Source of the DNA: Pseudomonas protegens
Lineage (GTDB): Bacteria; Pseudomonadota; Gammaproteobacteria; Pseudomonadales; Pseudomonadaceae
Assembly (NCBI RefSeq): GCF_003363755.1
Contig: NZ_CP031396.1
Span: 2,108,001-2,172,000, forward strand
Length of the DNA stretch: 64,000 bases
Direction of reading: 5' to 3'
Part shown: positions 17,294 through 25,501 of the stretch, one piece after another
Layout: each line of letters begins with the position of its first letter
Numbering within the stretch: the first letter of the stretch is position 1
The notes under the pieces: generated by a model
Seen by the model: the letters and a program-made list of their open reading frames with translations, nothing else
Told to the model about the DNA's origin: nothing
The model's database searches: none
Made by a program: the position numbers and the translations under genes

Positions 17294-19714
17294 ATGAGCA
17301 CTGAGGGTGCTTCAAGTCCGAGCCGCCGGCTGCCAAGCCTGCTCGGAGTCTTGCTGCTGCTAATGGGCCTGGCCTTGCTGGCCGGGGGGATCAAGCTGAG
17401 CATGCTCGGCGGCTCGCTGTACTACGTCCTGGCCGGTATCGGCCTGACGCTGACCGGCCTCCTGCTGCTGGCCGGTAAACGCGCCGCGCTGGGCCTTTAT
17501 GCCCTGGTACTGTTCGCCAGTACCCTCTGGTCGCTGTGGGAAATCGGCCTGGACTGGTGGCAACTGGTGCCACGCCTGTCCCTGTGGTTCGCCCTGGGCG
17601 TGGTCCTGCTGCTGCCCTGGTTCCGTCGTCCGCTGCTGCGCGATGGCCCTGCGCCCATGGGCACTGCGGCCTTGAGCGTGGCCGTGGTCCTGGCCGGTGG
17701 CGCCGCCATCGGCAGCCAGTTCACCCAGCCTGGGGAAATCTCCGGTGACCTGGGCCGCGACAGCACCGACATGACCAGCACCGCGCCGGCCATGCCTGAA
17801 GGCGACTGGCAGGCCTACGGCCGCACCGAGTTCGGCGACCGCTACTCGCCGCTTAAGCAGATCACCCCGGCCAACATCGGCAAGCTGCAGGAAGCCTGGC
17901 GCATCCGCACCGGCGACATGCCGACCGCCAAGGACCCGGTGGAAATCACCAACCAGAACACCCCGCTGAAGGTCAACGGCAAGCTCTATGCCTGCACCGC
18001 CCACAGCCAGGTGCTGGCCCTGGACCCGGATACCGGCAAGGAAATCTGGCGCTTCGACCCGCAGATCCAGGGCCCCAACGGCGACGACTTCCGTGGCTGG
18101 GCGCACATGACCTGCCGTGGCGTGTCGTACTACGACGAAGCCAACTTCAAGAACGCCGACGCCATCAGCCAGCCGGCCACCCTGTCCCCTGCGGGCCAGG
18201 CCATCGCCGCCAGCTGCCCGCGCCGCCTGTTCCTGCCCACCGCCGATGCGCGCCTGATCGCCATCAACGCCGACAGCGGCAAAGTCTGTGAAGACTTCGG
18301 CAACAAAGGCGCCGTGGACCTCAAGGCCGGCATCGGCCCGTTCACTCCGGGTGGCTACTACTCCACCTCGCCGGCCGCCATCACCCGCAATCTGGTGATC
18401 ATCGGCGGTCACGTCACCGACAACGAATCGACCAATGAACCGTCCGGCGTGATTCGCGCCTTCGACGCGCACGACGGTCACCTGGTGTGGAACTGGGATT
18501 CGGGCAACCCCGACGAAACCGCTCCCCTGCCAGAAGGCAAGACCTACACCCGCAACTCGCCGAACATGTGGTCCCTGGCCAGCGTCGACGAGAAACTGGG
18601 CATGGTCTACCTGCCACTGGGCAACCAGATGCCTGACCAATGGGGCGGCAACCGCACCGCAGGCGCCGAGAAATTCAGCGCCGGCACCGTGGCCCTGGAC
18701 ATCGACACCGGCAAGCTGCGCTGGAACTACCAGTTCACCCACCACGACCTGTGGGACATGGACGTGGGCAGCCAGCCAACCCTGCTCGACATGAAGACCG
18801 CGGACGGCGTCAAGCCGGCGCTGATCCAGCCGACCAAGCAAGGCAGCCTGTACGTACTGGACCGTCGCGACGGCACCCCGATCGTGCCGATCCGTGAAGT
18901 ACCGGCCCCGACCGGCGCAGTCGAAGGCGACCACACCGCCCCGACCCAGGCCCGTTCGGACCTGAACCTGCTGCCGCCGCCACTGGACGAAAAAGCCATG
19001 TGGGGCGCCACGCCGTTCGACCAGATGTTGTGCCGCATCCAGTTCAAGGAACTGCGCTATGAAGGTCAGTACACCCCGCCGTCGGTGCAGGGCAGCCTGA
19101 TCTACCCGGGCAACGTCGGCGTGTTCAACTGGGGCAGCGTCTCGCTGGACCCGGTGCGCCAGTTGCTGTTCACCAGCCCGAACTACATGGCCTTCGTTTC
19201 CAAGCTGGTGCCGCGTGCCGAAGTCGCCGCCGACAGCAAGCGCGAAAGCGAAACCTCGGGCGTGCAACCCAACACCGGCGCGCCTTACGCGGTGATCATG
19301 CACCCGTTCATGTCGCCGCTCGGCGTACCTTGCCAAGCGCCGGCCTGGGGCTACGTGGCCGGTATCGACCTGACCACCAACAAAGTGGTGTGGAAGCACA
19401 AGAACGGCACCAGCCGCGACAGTTCGCCGATCCCGATCGGCCTGCCAATCGGCGTGCCGAGCATGGGCGGCTCCATGGTCACCGGCGGTGGCGTGGGCTT
19501 CCTCAGCGGCACCCTGGACCAGTACATCCGCGCCTATGACGTGAAAAACGGCAAGGAACTGTGGAAATCCCGCCTGCCAGCGGGCGGCCAGGCCACGCCG
19601 ATGAGCTACACCGGCAAGGACGGCCAGCAGTACGTCCTGGTGGTCGTGGGCGGCCACGGCTCCCTGGGCACCAAGATGGGCGACTACATCATTGCCTACA
19701 AACTGGCGGAATAA
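17294..19714 (+). CDS. gcd: Membrane-bound PQQ-dependent glucose dehydrogenase
   Basis: An 806-residue quinoprotein that oxidises glucose to gluconolactone in the periplasm and passes electrons to ubiquinone. Residues 15-140 form five membrane helices; the rest is an eight-bladed propeller. Key blocks include YGRTEFGDRYSPLKQI at its start, TGKEIWRFDPQI, the dipeptide-rich HMTCRGVSYY, FTHHDLWDMDVGSQP and GGSMVTGGGVGF. The family also contains quinate and glucose variants; context with oprB favours glucose. ATG 17294 follows a CGGAGAA ribosome site. A strong terminator follows the stop. Confidence 0.92.
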   Translation: MSTEGASSPSRRLPSLLGVLLLLMGLALLAGGIKLSMLGGSLYYVLAGIGLTLTGLLLLAGKRAALGLYALVLFASTLWSLWEIGLDWWQLVPRLSLWFALGVVLLLPWFRRPLLRDGPAPMGTAALSVAVVLAGGAAIGSQFTQPGEISGDLGRDSTDMTSTAPAMPEGDWQAYGRTEFGDRYSPLKQITPANIGKLQEAWRIRTGDMPTAKDPVEITNQNTPLKVNGKLYACTAHSQVLALDPDTGKEIWRFDPQIQGPNGDDFRGWAHMTCRGVSYYDEANFKNADAISQPATLSPAGQAIAASCPRRLFLPTADARLIAINADSGKVCEDFGNKGAVDLKAGIGPFTPGGYYSTSPAAITRNLVIIGGHVTDNESTNEPSGVIRAFDAHDGHLVWNWDSGNPDETAPLPEGKTYTRNSPNMWSLASVDEKLGMVYLPLGNQMPDQWGGNRTAGAEKFSAGTVALDIDTGKLRWNYQFTHHDLWDMDVGSQPTLLDMKTADGVKPALIQPTKQGSLYVLDRRDGTPIVPIREVPAPTGAVEGDHTAPTQARSDLNLLPPPLDEKAMWGATPFDQMLCRIQFKELRYEGQYTPPSVQGSLIYPGNVGVFNWGSVSLDPVRQLLFTSPNYMAFVSKLVPRAEVAADSKRESETSGVQPNTGAPYAVIMHPFMSPLGVPCQAPAWGYVAGIDLTTNKVVWKHKNGTSRDSSPIPIGLPIGVPSMGGSMVTGGGVGFLSGTLDQYIRAYDVKNGKELWKSRLPAGGQATPMSYTGKDGQQYVLVVVGGHGSLGTKMGDYIIAYKLAE

Positions 19715-19732
19715 GCGTTACCGACAGGGATG

Positions 19733-19768
19733 AAAAAGGCGGCTACCTACGGGTAGCCGCCTTTTTTT
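19733..19768 (+). terminator. Intrinsic terminator of gcd
   Basis: A 15-bp stem (AAAAAGGCGGCTACC with GGTAGCCGCCTTTTT) is followed by a run of seven T. It begins 18 bases after the gcd stop. Confidence 0.93.
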
Positions 19769-19792
19769 GTGGTCTGGGTAGAGGGGGATGGT

Positions 19793-19903
19793 GTGTATAT
19801 CCGGTGATACGGGGGGGGCCATTTGTGGTTGCGCTTTTACAGTGGGGGTTGGGGTGCATATCCGGTACTGCGGGTGTGGCGGCTTATGGTTTCGCTCTTA
19901 CAG
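19793..19903. repeat. Imperfect tandem duplication, about 50-base units
   Basis: Two copies begin GTGTATATCCGGT (19793) and GTGCATATCCGGT (19854) and end CTTTTACAG/CTCTTACAG, 61 bases apart. Between these anchors they share a GGC..TTTGTGGTTGCGC / GGC..TTATGGTTTCGC core. The element resembles a repeat seen between genes in many Pseudomonas genomes; no coding potential is evident. Confidence 0.65.
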
Positions 19904-20345
19904 CGACTCACTTTTGAAAATCCGGAATGCCGGCCCAGACAAAAGTAAGCAAAACGCTCTGCCCCTCCACTCGGTGCCTCGCATAGCGAGGCATGCCCGA
20001 ACTCCGGCATTGATCCATGGCCGGGTGGCGGCTAACCCGGCATCCCTGCCGGGTTACCCACGGATCAATGCCTGCGTTCGGCCATCGTGGTTAACGGGGC
20101 TAACAGATCAAGATCAAAAGCCACAGCAAGAGCAAGACGGCGGCCTGCCGGCCGGCCTTGTTTCATTTTTCCTTCACAGGGCGACGTTGCTCTTGGCATA
20201 GCCGAAGGCTGCGAAACCTGCCTCCCCGATATTCCTGACATATCGCGTCGCCTGGTTTCGCAGCCTTCGGCAGCGGCTACAAAGAGCCGGCCTGCGCACC
20301 TTGGCTTTGGCTTTGGCTTTTGATCTTGATCTTGATCTTTAGGCC
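19904..20345. repeat. Composite intergenic repeat with nested inverted repeats
   Basis: The stretch contains several perfect hairpins: TGCCTCGC/GCGAGGCA (19975-19993) and TAACCCGGCA/TGCCGGGTTA (20033-20056) enclosed by CATTGATCC/GGATCAATG. It also has an outer 18-base pair, AGATCAAGATCAAAAGCC (20105-20122) with its reverse complement at 20315-20332, and an inner 18-base pair, GCCGAAGGCTGCGAAACC (20201-20218) with its reverse complement at 20254-20271. It looks like stacked Pseudomonas repeat families rather than genes; no transposase is present. Confidence 0.7.
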
Positions 20346-20824
20346 CCTTCCCAGCCGGCCAAGCGTAGGCGTTGCGTAGGGGGCAGCTCGGCAAGGATGC
20401 CGAGCCAGCCGCCATGACCGCAGCAACGGATATGTACACAAAAAGATCCAGGTTTTACGACTGCTTCCCCACCGATCAAGACCAAAAACTCCCCCCTCCC
20501 CTCAGCCGCGATCACCGAAAATTCCTACAACTCGCGTCCACTTGCATCACCTTGTCCCTCCAAGACGATGCCCTTAAGGTCTGGGGGTCATTGCAAATTC
20601 AGTGACAGGGCGTAGGAACCCTTCGAGAACCCTTGGCGCATAAGCGCCCGTCTGATTGCGGAGCATCTGTCGCATCCGTAAGATCAGCCGCGGCGGCCGT
20701 GCGCGGGCACGCTTCGGCGTGGCCGAGTCCAAGGGTATTCGGTATTCCTACCCCGCGCGCGGCTGCCACCCAAGCCCGTAGGAAGGCCGTTGGCAGCTCT
20801 CATGCCTACCCGGAGCTCGATCAA
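20346..20824 (+). other. Long leader region upstream of the small DUF-type gene
   Basis: About 480 bases without a supported gene. The right half (20600-20820) appears structured: GGCGCATAAGCGCC (20635-20648) is a palindromic hairpin and CACGC-TTCG-GCGTG (20708-20721) a UUCG-tetraloop hairpin. It continues with TTCGGTATTCCTACC and ends in the ribosome site CCCGGAG. Pseudomonas genes for DUF6124/DUF3077-type small proteins often have leaders with a similar CACGCTTCGGCGTG element, from memory. Confidence 0.5.
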
Positions 20825-21145
20825 ATGAAAAAGGTCAAACCCAACAAACCTGATACATCTGCGACGGAGCCCAACTCTCGTCACATGCCATTGACCAGCA
20901 ACGACTACAACATCCCCGCCCTGCTGGTGGACACCCACGCCCCGCTGGACGCGCTCCACGAGGCCGCCGCCCACCGCATCCGCGCGGCCACCCAGTTGCT
21001 GGAAAACATCGCCAGTCACGACAACCTGCAGAGCAACCCGGCCCTGCTCCAGGACTTCGCCCAACTCTGCGTCATCCCCCTGCGCGACGGCTGCGACCTG
21101 CTCGATGTACTGGGCCGACGCCTGCAGGAGCAACTGCTCACCTGA
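20825..21145 (+). CDS. Small Pseudomonas protein, DUF6124/DUF3077-like
   Basis: A 106-residue protein starting MKKVKPNKPDT, the charged, Pro-rich opening typical of Pseudomonas DUF6124/DUF3077 proteins. An alpha-helical C-terminal half follows (HEAAAHRIRAATQLLENIA, then LLQDFAQLCVIPLRDGCDLLDVLGRRL). The start at 20825 has a GGAG site; an in-frame extension to 20633 crosses the structured leader and is rejected. The family is abundant in multiple copies per genome with no known function. Family assignment is by general resemblance only. Confidence 0.6.
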   Translation: MKKVKPNKPDTSATEPNSRHMPLTSNDYNIPALLVDTHAPLDALHEAAAHRIRAATQLLENIASHDNLQSNPALLQDFAQLCVIPLRDGCDLLDVLGRRLQEQLLT

Positions 21146-21154
21146 GCATGATCC

Positions 21155-21180
21155 GGGACCGGCAACACTTCGCCGGTCCC
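21155..21180 (+). terminator. Hairpin after the DUF-type gene
   Basis: GGGACCGGC pairs with GCCGGTCCC around an 8-base loop, 10 bases after the stop. No T-run follows, so it may be a weak or Rho-assisted terminator. Confidence 0.5.
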
Positions 21181-21374
21181 ATCCGGCGGCCCTGTGCGCC
21201 TCCCCCAGCGCCCCGTAATTGCAAAGCGACATTAGCCCATTTGTGCTAATCGACCCTCCCCCAGCCCGGGGATATAGTGCCGGGCAACCACCCGCTCTCC
21301 CCCAACACCGCCGTTCTGCGGTGTCGGGAGCGGCTGCGCCGTTGAAAACACAACAACACCAAGGAAGAGCCATC

Positions 21375-21668
21375 ATGAAACTCCAGTCCAGCCTTCGTCC
21401 CCTCGCCCTGCTCAGCGCCCTGGCCCTTGCCCTGGGCGGTTGCGCCATCGCCAAACCGAGCAACGACGACCTCAAGAACCGCGCGCAGATCACCCTCGGC
21501 AAGCCGGTTTCCACAGTCTCGAATGTGCGCAGCGACGCGTCCCAGACCTACTTCACCGCCAGTACCAGCGCCGGCGAATACAACTGCGTATTGCCCAGCG
21601 GCGGCATGGTCGCCTTCGCCACCATGGGCGGAGCGGTAGCGCTGCCGGCCGAGTGCAGCAAGCAATAA
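21375..21668 (+). CDS. Small putative lipoprotein
   Basis: A 97-residue protein with a lipoprotein signal peptide; the lipobox is LGGC, giving a modified cysteine at residue 23. The mature part of about 75 residues has a conserved-looking core, ISLGKP-like ITLGKPVSTVSNVRSDASQTYFTAST, and a CVLPSGG segment, so it could be disulfide-free with one remaining Cys. A good AAGGAAGAG ribosome site precedes ATG 21375. No function is known. It is about 105 bases upstream of another lipoprotein gene. Confidence 0.78.
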   Translation: MKLQSSLRPLALLSALALALGGCAIAKPSNDDLKNRAQITLGKPVSTVSNVRSDASQTYFTASTSAGEYNCVLPSGGMVAFATMGGAVALPAECSKQ

Positions 21669-21773
21669 AGCGCTAGCCCCAGGCCAACCTGGTTCGCCAC
21701 GACGGGCTGCCCCGGTGTAGCAGCGGGACAGCGTCGGGCGAGCACCGCTCCCTCCTGAAAAGGTCCCAAGTTG

Positions 21774-22421
21774 ATGAAACCCCGTCTCTTCATGGTGACA
21801 GGCCTGGCCCTGCTCGCCTGTACCCTGATGGCCTGTGCGCCGCGCCAAGGGCGAACCCTGGCCGAATACCCGCCGGTGAAGATTCCCAGCGTGCAGTACC
21901 CCGACGTGCCCTTCGACACCCAGGCCGCGCGCGCCGCCCTGCAGCCCGGCAGCGCCACGCTCACCGGCAAGTTCTGCATCGTCGGCAACGATGGCATCGA
22001 GGACAGTCGCGACGTCAAGATCTATCTCTACCCGGCCACCCCGCACTTGCAGGCCTGGCATAAGTTGCGCGCGTCCCAGCCCGAAGGCGCCCCGGTGAGC
22101 ATGGTCCCCGAGGCCCTGGCCGTGCACCGGGTGACCCGTACCGACGGCAACGGCATCTTCCAGTTCACCGGGCTGCAACCGGGCCGCTACTTCGTCCAGG
22201 GCCAGGACATGGTGTACGGCACCAGCCGCTGGAATGAGTACGTGGGCACCGGCCAGAGCAACACCAACTACGGGCCGGTGACCACCCACTACTACACCGA
22301 GCGCAGTTCGATCTCTTCGTACTCAGGGATGCTGGATGACTTCGTCGAAGTGGCCAGCGGCGAGAACAAGAAGCTGACCATGACCAACTACCCCCTGCTT
22401 ATCCCGTGCCGGACCTGGTAA
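21774..22421 (+). CDS. Lipoprotein with carboxypeptidase-regulatory-like domain
   Basis: A 215-residue protein with lipobox LMAC (Cys near residue 21). The centre, RVTRTDGNGIFQFTGLQPGRYFVQGQDMVYG, is a transthyretin-like/carboxypeptidase regulatory beta-sandwich, common in exported binding proteins. The rest is not recognised. ATG 21774 is taken over the TTG three bases earlier. Its last 23 bases overlap, tail to tail, the 3' end of the convergent histidine kinase gene. Confidence 0.75.
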   Translation: MKPRLFMVTGLALLACTLMACAPRQGRTLAEYPPVKIPSVQYPDVPFDTQAARAALQPGSATLTGKFCIVGNDGIEDSRDVKIYLYPATPHLQAWHKLRASQPEGAPVSMVPEALAVHRVTRTDGNGIFQFTGLQPGRYFVQGQDMVYGTSRWNEYVGTGQSNTNYGPVTTHYYTERSSISSYSGMLDDFVEVASGENKKLTMTNYPLLIPCRTW

Positions 22422-24057
22422 CCACCTCTGTCGCCGAAGCGCTGCGGGCCGACGCCAGCGGCGTCTCGCGCAGGGCCCGCAAGGTGCCCCGCAGTTCCAC
22501 CGGACGCACCGGCTTGGAGAGGATGGCGATGTTGCGGTCGTGCAGGGCGGCGTGGATTTTCTCGATGTCGTGCCCGGTGATGATCAGCGCCGGCACTTCC
22601 CAGCCCCGCTGCTCGCGGATGCTGTCGATGCACTCGATGCCCGAGGCGCGGGTGCCCAGGTCGTAGTCGGCGACGATGATGTCGCAGTCGGTCTGCAGAT
22701 CTTCCCCGCTCGACTCGGCCTGGACCACGCAGCCCCAGCGTTCCAGCAACGCCGAGGTGGCCAGCAGGACGTTGCGGTCATCTTCCACCAGACAGACTCG
22801 TAACCCGGTCAGCAAGCCGTTCTGCACCGCTTCGTCACGGCTGTGCAAACGCTGCGGCGCGGCCAATACCAAGCCATGCAGGCTGACGGTAGTACCGTGA
22901 TCGACCCGCGAACGGATCGTCACCTGCAGGTCGGTCAACTGCCCCAGGCGCTTGACGATGGACAGGCCCAGGCCGACGCCCTCGACGTCCTTGTCCCGTA
23001 CTTGGCGAACCCGGTAGAACTCCTCGAAGATCTTCGGCAGGTGCTCCTCGGCAATCCCCCGGCCCTGGTCATAAATGACAATGGCCAGGCCCGCACCTCG
23101 CCGGCGCACACCGATCAGCACCGGCCGTTCTGCGGCGTACTTGAAGCAGTTGGACAGCACGTTCTGCACCATGGTCGCCAACAGCCCCGGATCAACCCGC
23201 ACCCAGTAACTGCAGGGGCGCAAGCGCAGTTCGACCCTCGCCCAGCGCGCCGCTTCGGCGTTCTGGCGCACCAGATCCCGCAGCAACTCCCCCAGGTGCA
23301 CGGTTTCGTACTTGGGCTGCACGCGTCCGTTGTCCAGGGTGTAAAGGTCGAGGATCGAACGGAACAACTGCGACACGTTGAGCAGCGAACGGTCGATGTT
23401 GTCCACCAGCCGCCGCTCTTCGCCCCCCAGGTTGGCCTCGCGCAGGCAAGCAGTGAACAGGCCGATGGAGTGGATCGGCTGGCGCAGGTCGTGGCTGGCC
23501 TGGGCCAGGAAGCGGGATTTTTCCAGGTTGGCGGCAATCGCCTCTTCGGACGCCAGGCGGGTGCGCTTGAGCAGGATGTGGGCGTACACCGGAATCACCG
23601 TGCTGGTGATCATCAGCATCAGCACCATGTAGGGCTGGGCCTGCCAATACGGGGTCAGCAGATAGACCATGAACAGCGCAAACAGCGCCAACACGGTGGC
23701 AATGGCCAGGTAGCGCGAGCCGAAACGCATGCCATTGCCCAGGTTCACCCAGACCATCACCGCATAAATCGGTAGCGCCCCCTCGCCGCCTACCACCAGG
23801 CCGTAACAGGTGCCGGTGTAGTCGTAGACCATGCCCAGGATGCGCCGCGCCGGGTAATGCCCGGGCCAGCGGGCGATGGCCATGCGCAGCAGGATCGAAC
23901 CCAGCATGAACAGGGCGATGTAGATCATCACCGGCACATAAGGGTCGACCTGCTGCCCCGGGAGAAAACCGATCACGGTAAACCAGACCAGGGCGCAACC
24001 GGCCACGATAATCCGCAGGGTGGCCTGGTCGAGTTCGCTGTCCTTCTCAACGTTCAT
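22399..24057 (-). CDS. Hybrid sensor histidine kinase with C-terminal receiver
   Basis: A 552-residue inner-membrane kinase. About six helices fill residues 15-165; they are followed by a HisKA domain with H189 in QASHDLRQPIHS, an ATPase domain (N-box LSNCFKYA near 302, G-boxes YDQGRGIA and GVGLGLSIVKRLG), and a receiver domain (EDD at 425, phospho-acceptor probably D464 in VADYDLG, K515). The absence of a large periplasmic part suggests sensing in or at the membrane. A near-perfect AAGGAGGT ribosome site fixes the start at 24057; the open frame to 24159 is not needed. It is divergent from the LuxR-type regulator at 24204, its probable partner. Confidence 0.88.
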   Translation of the reverse strand: MNVEKDSELDQATLRIIVAGCALVWFTVIGFLPGQQVDPYVPVMIYIALFMLGSILLRMAIARWPGHYPARRILGMVYDYTGTCYGLVVGGEGALPIYAVMVWVNLGNGMRFGSRYLAIATVLALFALFMVYLLTPYWQAQPYMVLMLMITSTVIPVYAHILLKRTRLASEEAIAANLEKSRFLAQASHDLRQPIHSIGLFTACLREANLGGEERRLVDNIDRSLLNVSQLFRSILDLYTLDNGRVQPKYETVHLGELLRDLVRQNAEAARWARVELRLRPCSYWVRVDPGLLATMVQNVLSNCFKYAAERPVLIGVRRRGAGLAIVIYDQGRGIAEEHLPKIFEEFYRVRQVRDKDVEGVGLGLSIVKRLGQLTDLQVTIRSRVDHGTTVSLHGLVLAAPQRLHSRDEAVQNGLLTGLRVCLVEDDRNVLLATSALLERWGCVVQAESSGEDLQTDCDIIVADYDLGTRASGIECIDSIREQRGWEVPALIITGHDIEKIHAALHDRNIAILSKPVRPVELRGTLRALRETPLASARSASATEVVTRSGTG

Positions 24058-24203
24058 GCAATCACCTCCTTGTGCAATCTGTGTTGCCGTGGTCTTTTGC
24101 CGCTCGGCAATACCGCGTATCGAACACGACCAGCGGCCAGTTACAACGCCGCGCGTCAAGTTAGCATGCGCGCAGGACTGGATGTTTCAAGGAGTTTCAC
24201 GAC

Positions 24204-24821
24204 ATGACATGCCGGATTATCGTCGCCGACGACCACCCGCTATTCCGCGAGGGCATGCTGCGCACCCTCCAGCGCCTGCTGCCCGACGCCCTGCTCGAAG
24301 AGGCTGGCGACCTGGCGGCGGTACTGGCCCTGGCCCTGACCGGCGAGGAGCCGGACTCGCTGATTCTGGACCTGCGTTTCCCCGGATTGACCTCGGTCAG
24401 CCTGCTTGCCGACCTGCGCCGACAACTGCCCCGAACCTCGCTCATCGTGGTATCGATGGTGGACAATCAGGACCTGATCGGCGAAGTCATGGCCGCTGGT
24501 GCCGACGGCTTTATCGGCAAGAGCATCAGCCCGGAGGAGATCGGCCAGGCAATCCAGGCCATTCGCCAGGGCGAAGTGGTGGTCAAGTACGCACCTTCCG
24601 GCTTGCTGCTGCCCCTGGATGCCGGTGCCGAGATCAGCCAGCTAACCACCCGCCAGCAAGAAGTGCTGCGCCTGATCGCCCAGGGCAAGACCAACAAGGA
24701 AATCGCCCGGGAGCTGGATATCTCGCCGTTCACCGTACGCATCCACGTCTCATCCCTGCTGCACACCCTGAAAGTGCCCTCACGGGCAGCCGCTGCGGTG
24801 AAGTTCGCCGGGGCCTGGTAA
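24204..24821 (+). CDS. LuxR/NarL-family response regulator
   Basis: A 205-residue regulator with an N-terminal receiver (DD at 9-10, phospho-acceptor D56 in LILDLRFPG, switch S84, K106). Its C-terminal LuxR helix-turn-helix ([20 protein letters not shown], then [17 protein letters not shown]) spans about residues 145-200. It is divergent from the hybrid kinase with a 146-base gap, so the two probably form one two-component system. The signal and target genes are not evident from this window. Confidence 0.9.
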   Translation: MTCRIIVADDHPLFREGMLRTLQRLLPDALLEEAGDLAAVLALALTGEEPDSLILDLRFPGLTSVSLLADLRRQLPRTSLIVVSMVDNQDLIGEVMAAGADGFIGKSISPEEIGQAIQAIRQGEVVVKYAPSGLLLPLDAGAEISQLTTRQQEVLRLIAQGKTNKEIARELDISPFTVRIHVSSLLHTLKVPSRAAAAVKFAGAW

Positions 24822-25025
24822 CCCGGGACAGGCTCGCGCACCAATGCCAGAGAGTCGTCTCCGGTGCTGCACCGGCTGTTTGCCCCGGTTGCACCTTTAA
24901 CACTGGGAAGCTTGGCGCAAATGAGGCAGCATCGGTCCTGGCACGCCTGTATAAACGCCATGGCATTGGGCGGCACGCCAGGAACAGCGTGCTCGCGCAG
25001 CCGCCCCACGCAGGAGAAAAACATC

Positions 25026-25457
25026 ATGAATACGGATGAACGTGATGAACTATTTGATCGGTTGCACCACTGGTTCGGTGACTCGGAAGCCACCAACTGG
25101 AACGAATACACCACCGAACAGGTGGCCAAGGGCGTGCTTCACGCCTTTACCCCGGCGCAATGGCAACGGCTCGGCGAGACACTGCTGTCCCAGCCCGAGT
25201 ACTGGCAGCACCGCTGCGCTGTCTCCCTGGGCGAGTTGCGAACGGCACCGGCCATCGCCTTGTTGAAACGCCTGCTGGCAGACTCGCCTTACCTGGATGT
25301 GCGGGTCATGGCGGTCTATGAGCTGGACTGGGCGCAAGCCGCCATCGAGCAGCGCTATGCGCCCTGTATCCTGGAAATCATGGACAACCTCAGTGAAGAA
25401 GGTATCGAGCCGGAGCTGCACAGCCTGCTGACCAAGGCCGAGTCGGCCACCCTCTGA
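25026..25457 (+). CDS. Hypothetical protein, HEAT-repeat-like
   Basis: A 143-residue soluble protein, all-helical by inspection. The middle part, WQHRCAVSLGELRTAPAIALLKRLLADSPYLDVRVMAVYELDW, has the paired-helix look of HEAT/armadillo-type repeats. A CAGGAG ribosome site precedes ATG 25026. No enzyme motifs are visible. Convergent with the GGDEF/EAL gene, from which it is separated by a hairpin terminator. Function unknown. Confidence 0.72.
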   Translation: MNTDERDELFDRLHHWFGDSEATNWNEYTTEQVAKGVLHAFTPAQWQRLGETLLSQPEYWQHRCAVSLGELRTAPAIALLKRLLADSPYLDVRVMAVYELDWAQAAIEQRYAPCILEIMDNLSEEGIEPELHSLLTKAESATL

Positions 25458-25468
25458 AAGCCCCAACC

Positions 25469-25498
25469 CTGGATGCCGGCTCCCCGCCGGCCATCCAG
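25469..25498. terminator. Bidirectional hairpin terminator
   Basis: CTGGATG-CCGGC pairs with GCCGG-CCATCCAG around TCCCC between convergent genes; T-runs are absent. Confidence 0.6.
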
Positions 25499-25501
25499 CC
25501 T

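Noticed and set aside
17360..19657. A 765-codon open frame antisense to gcd
   Set aside because: Shadow of a conserved gene; low-complexity Gly/Val/His translation.
20633..20824. N-terminal extension of the DUF-type protein
   Set aside because: The extension is encoded by the hairpin-rich leader; ATG 20825 has the ribosome site and the family-typical opening.
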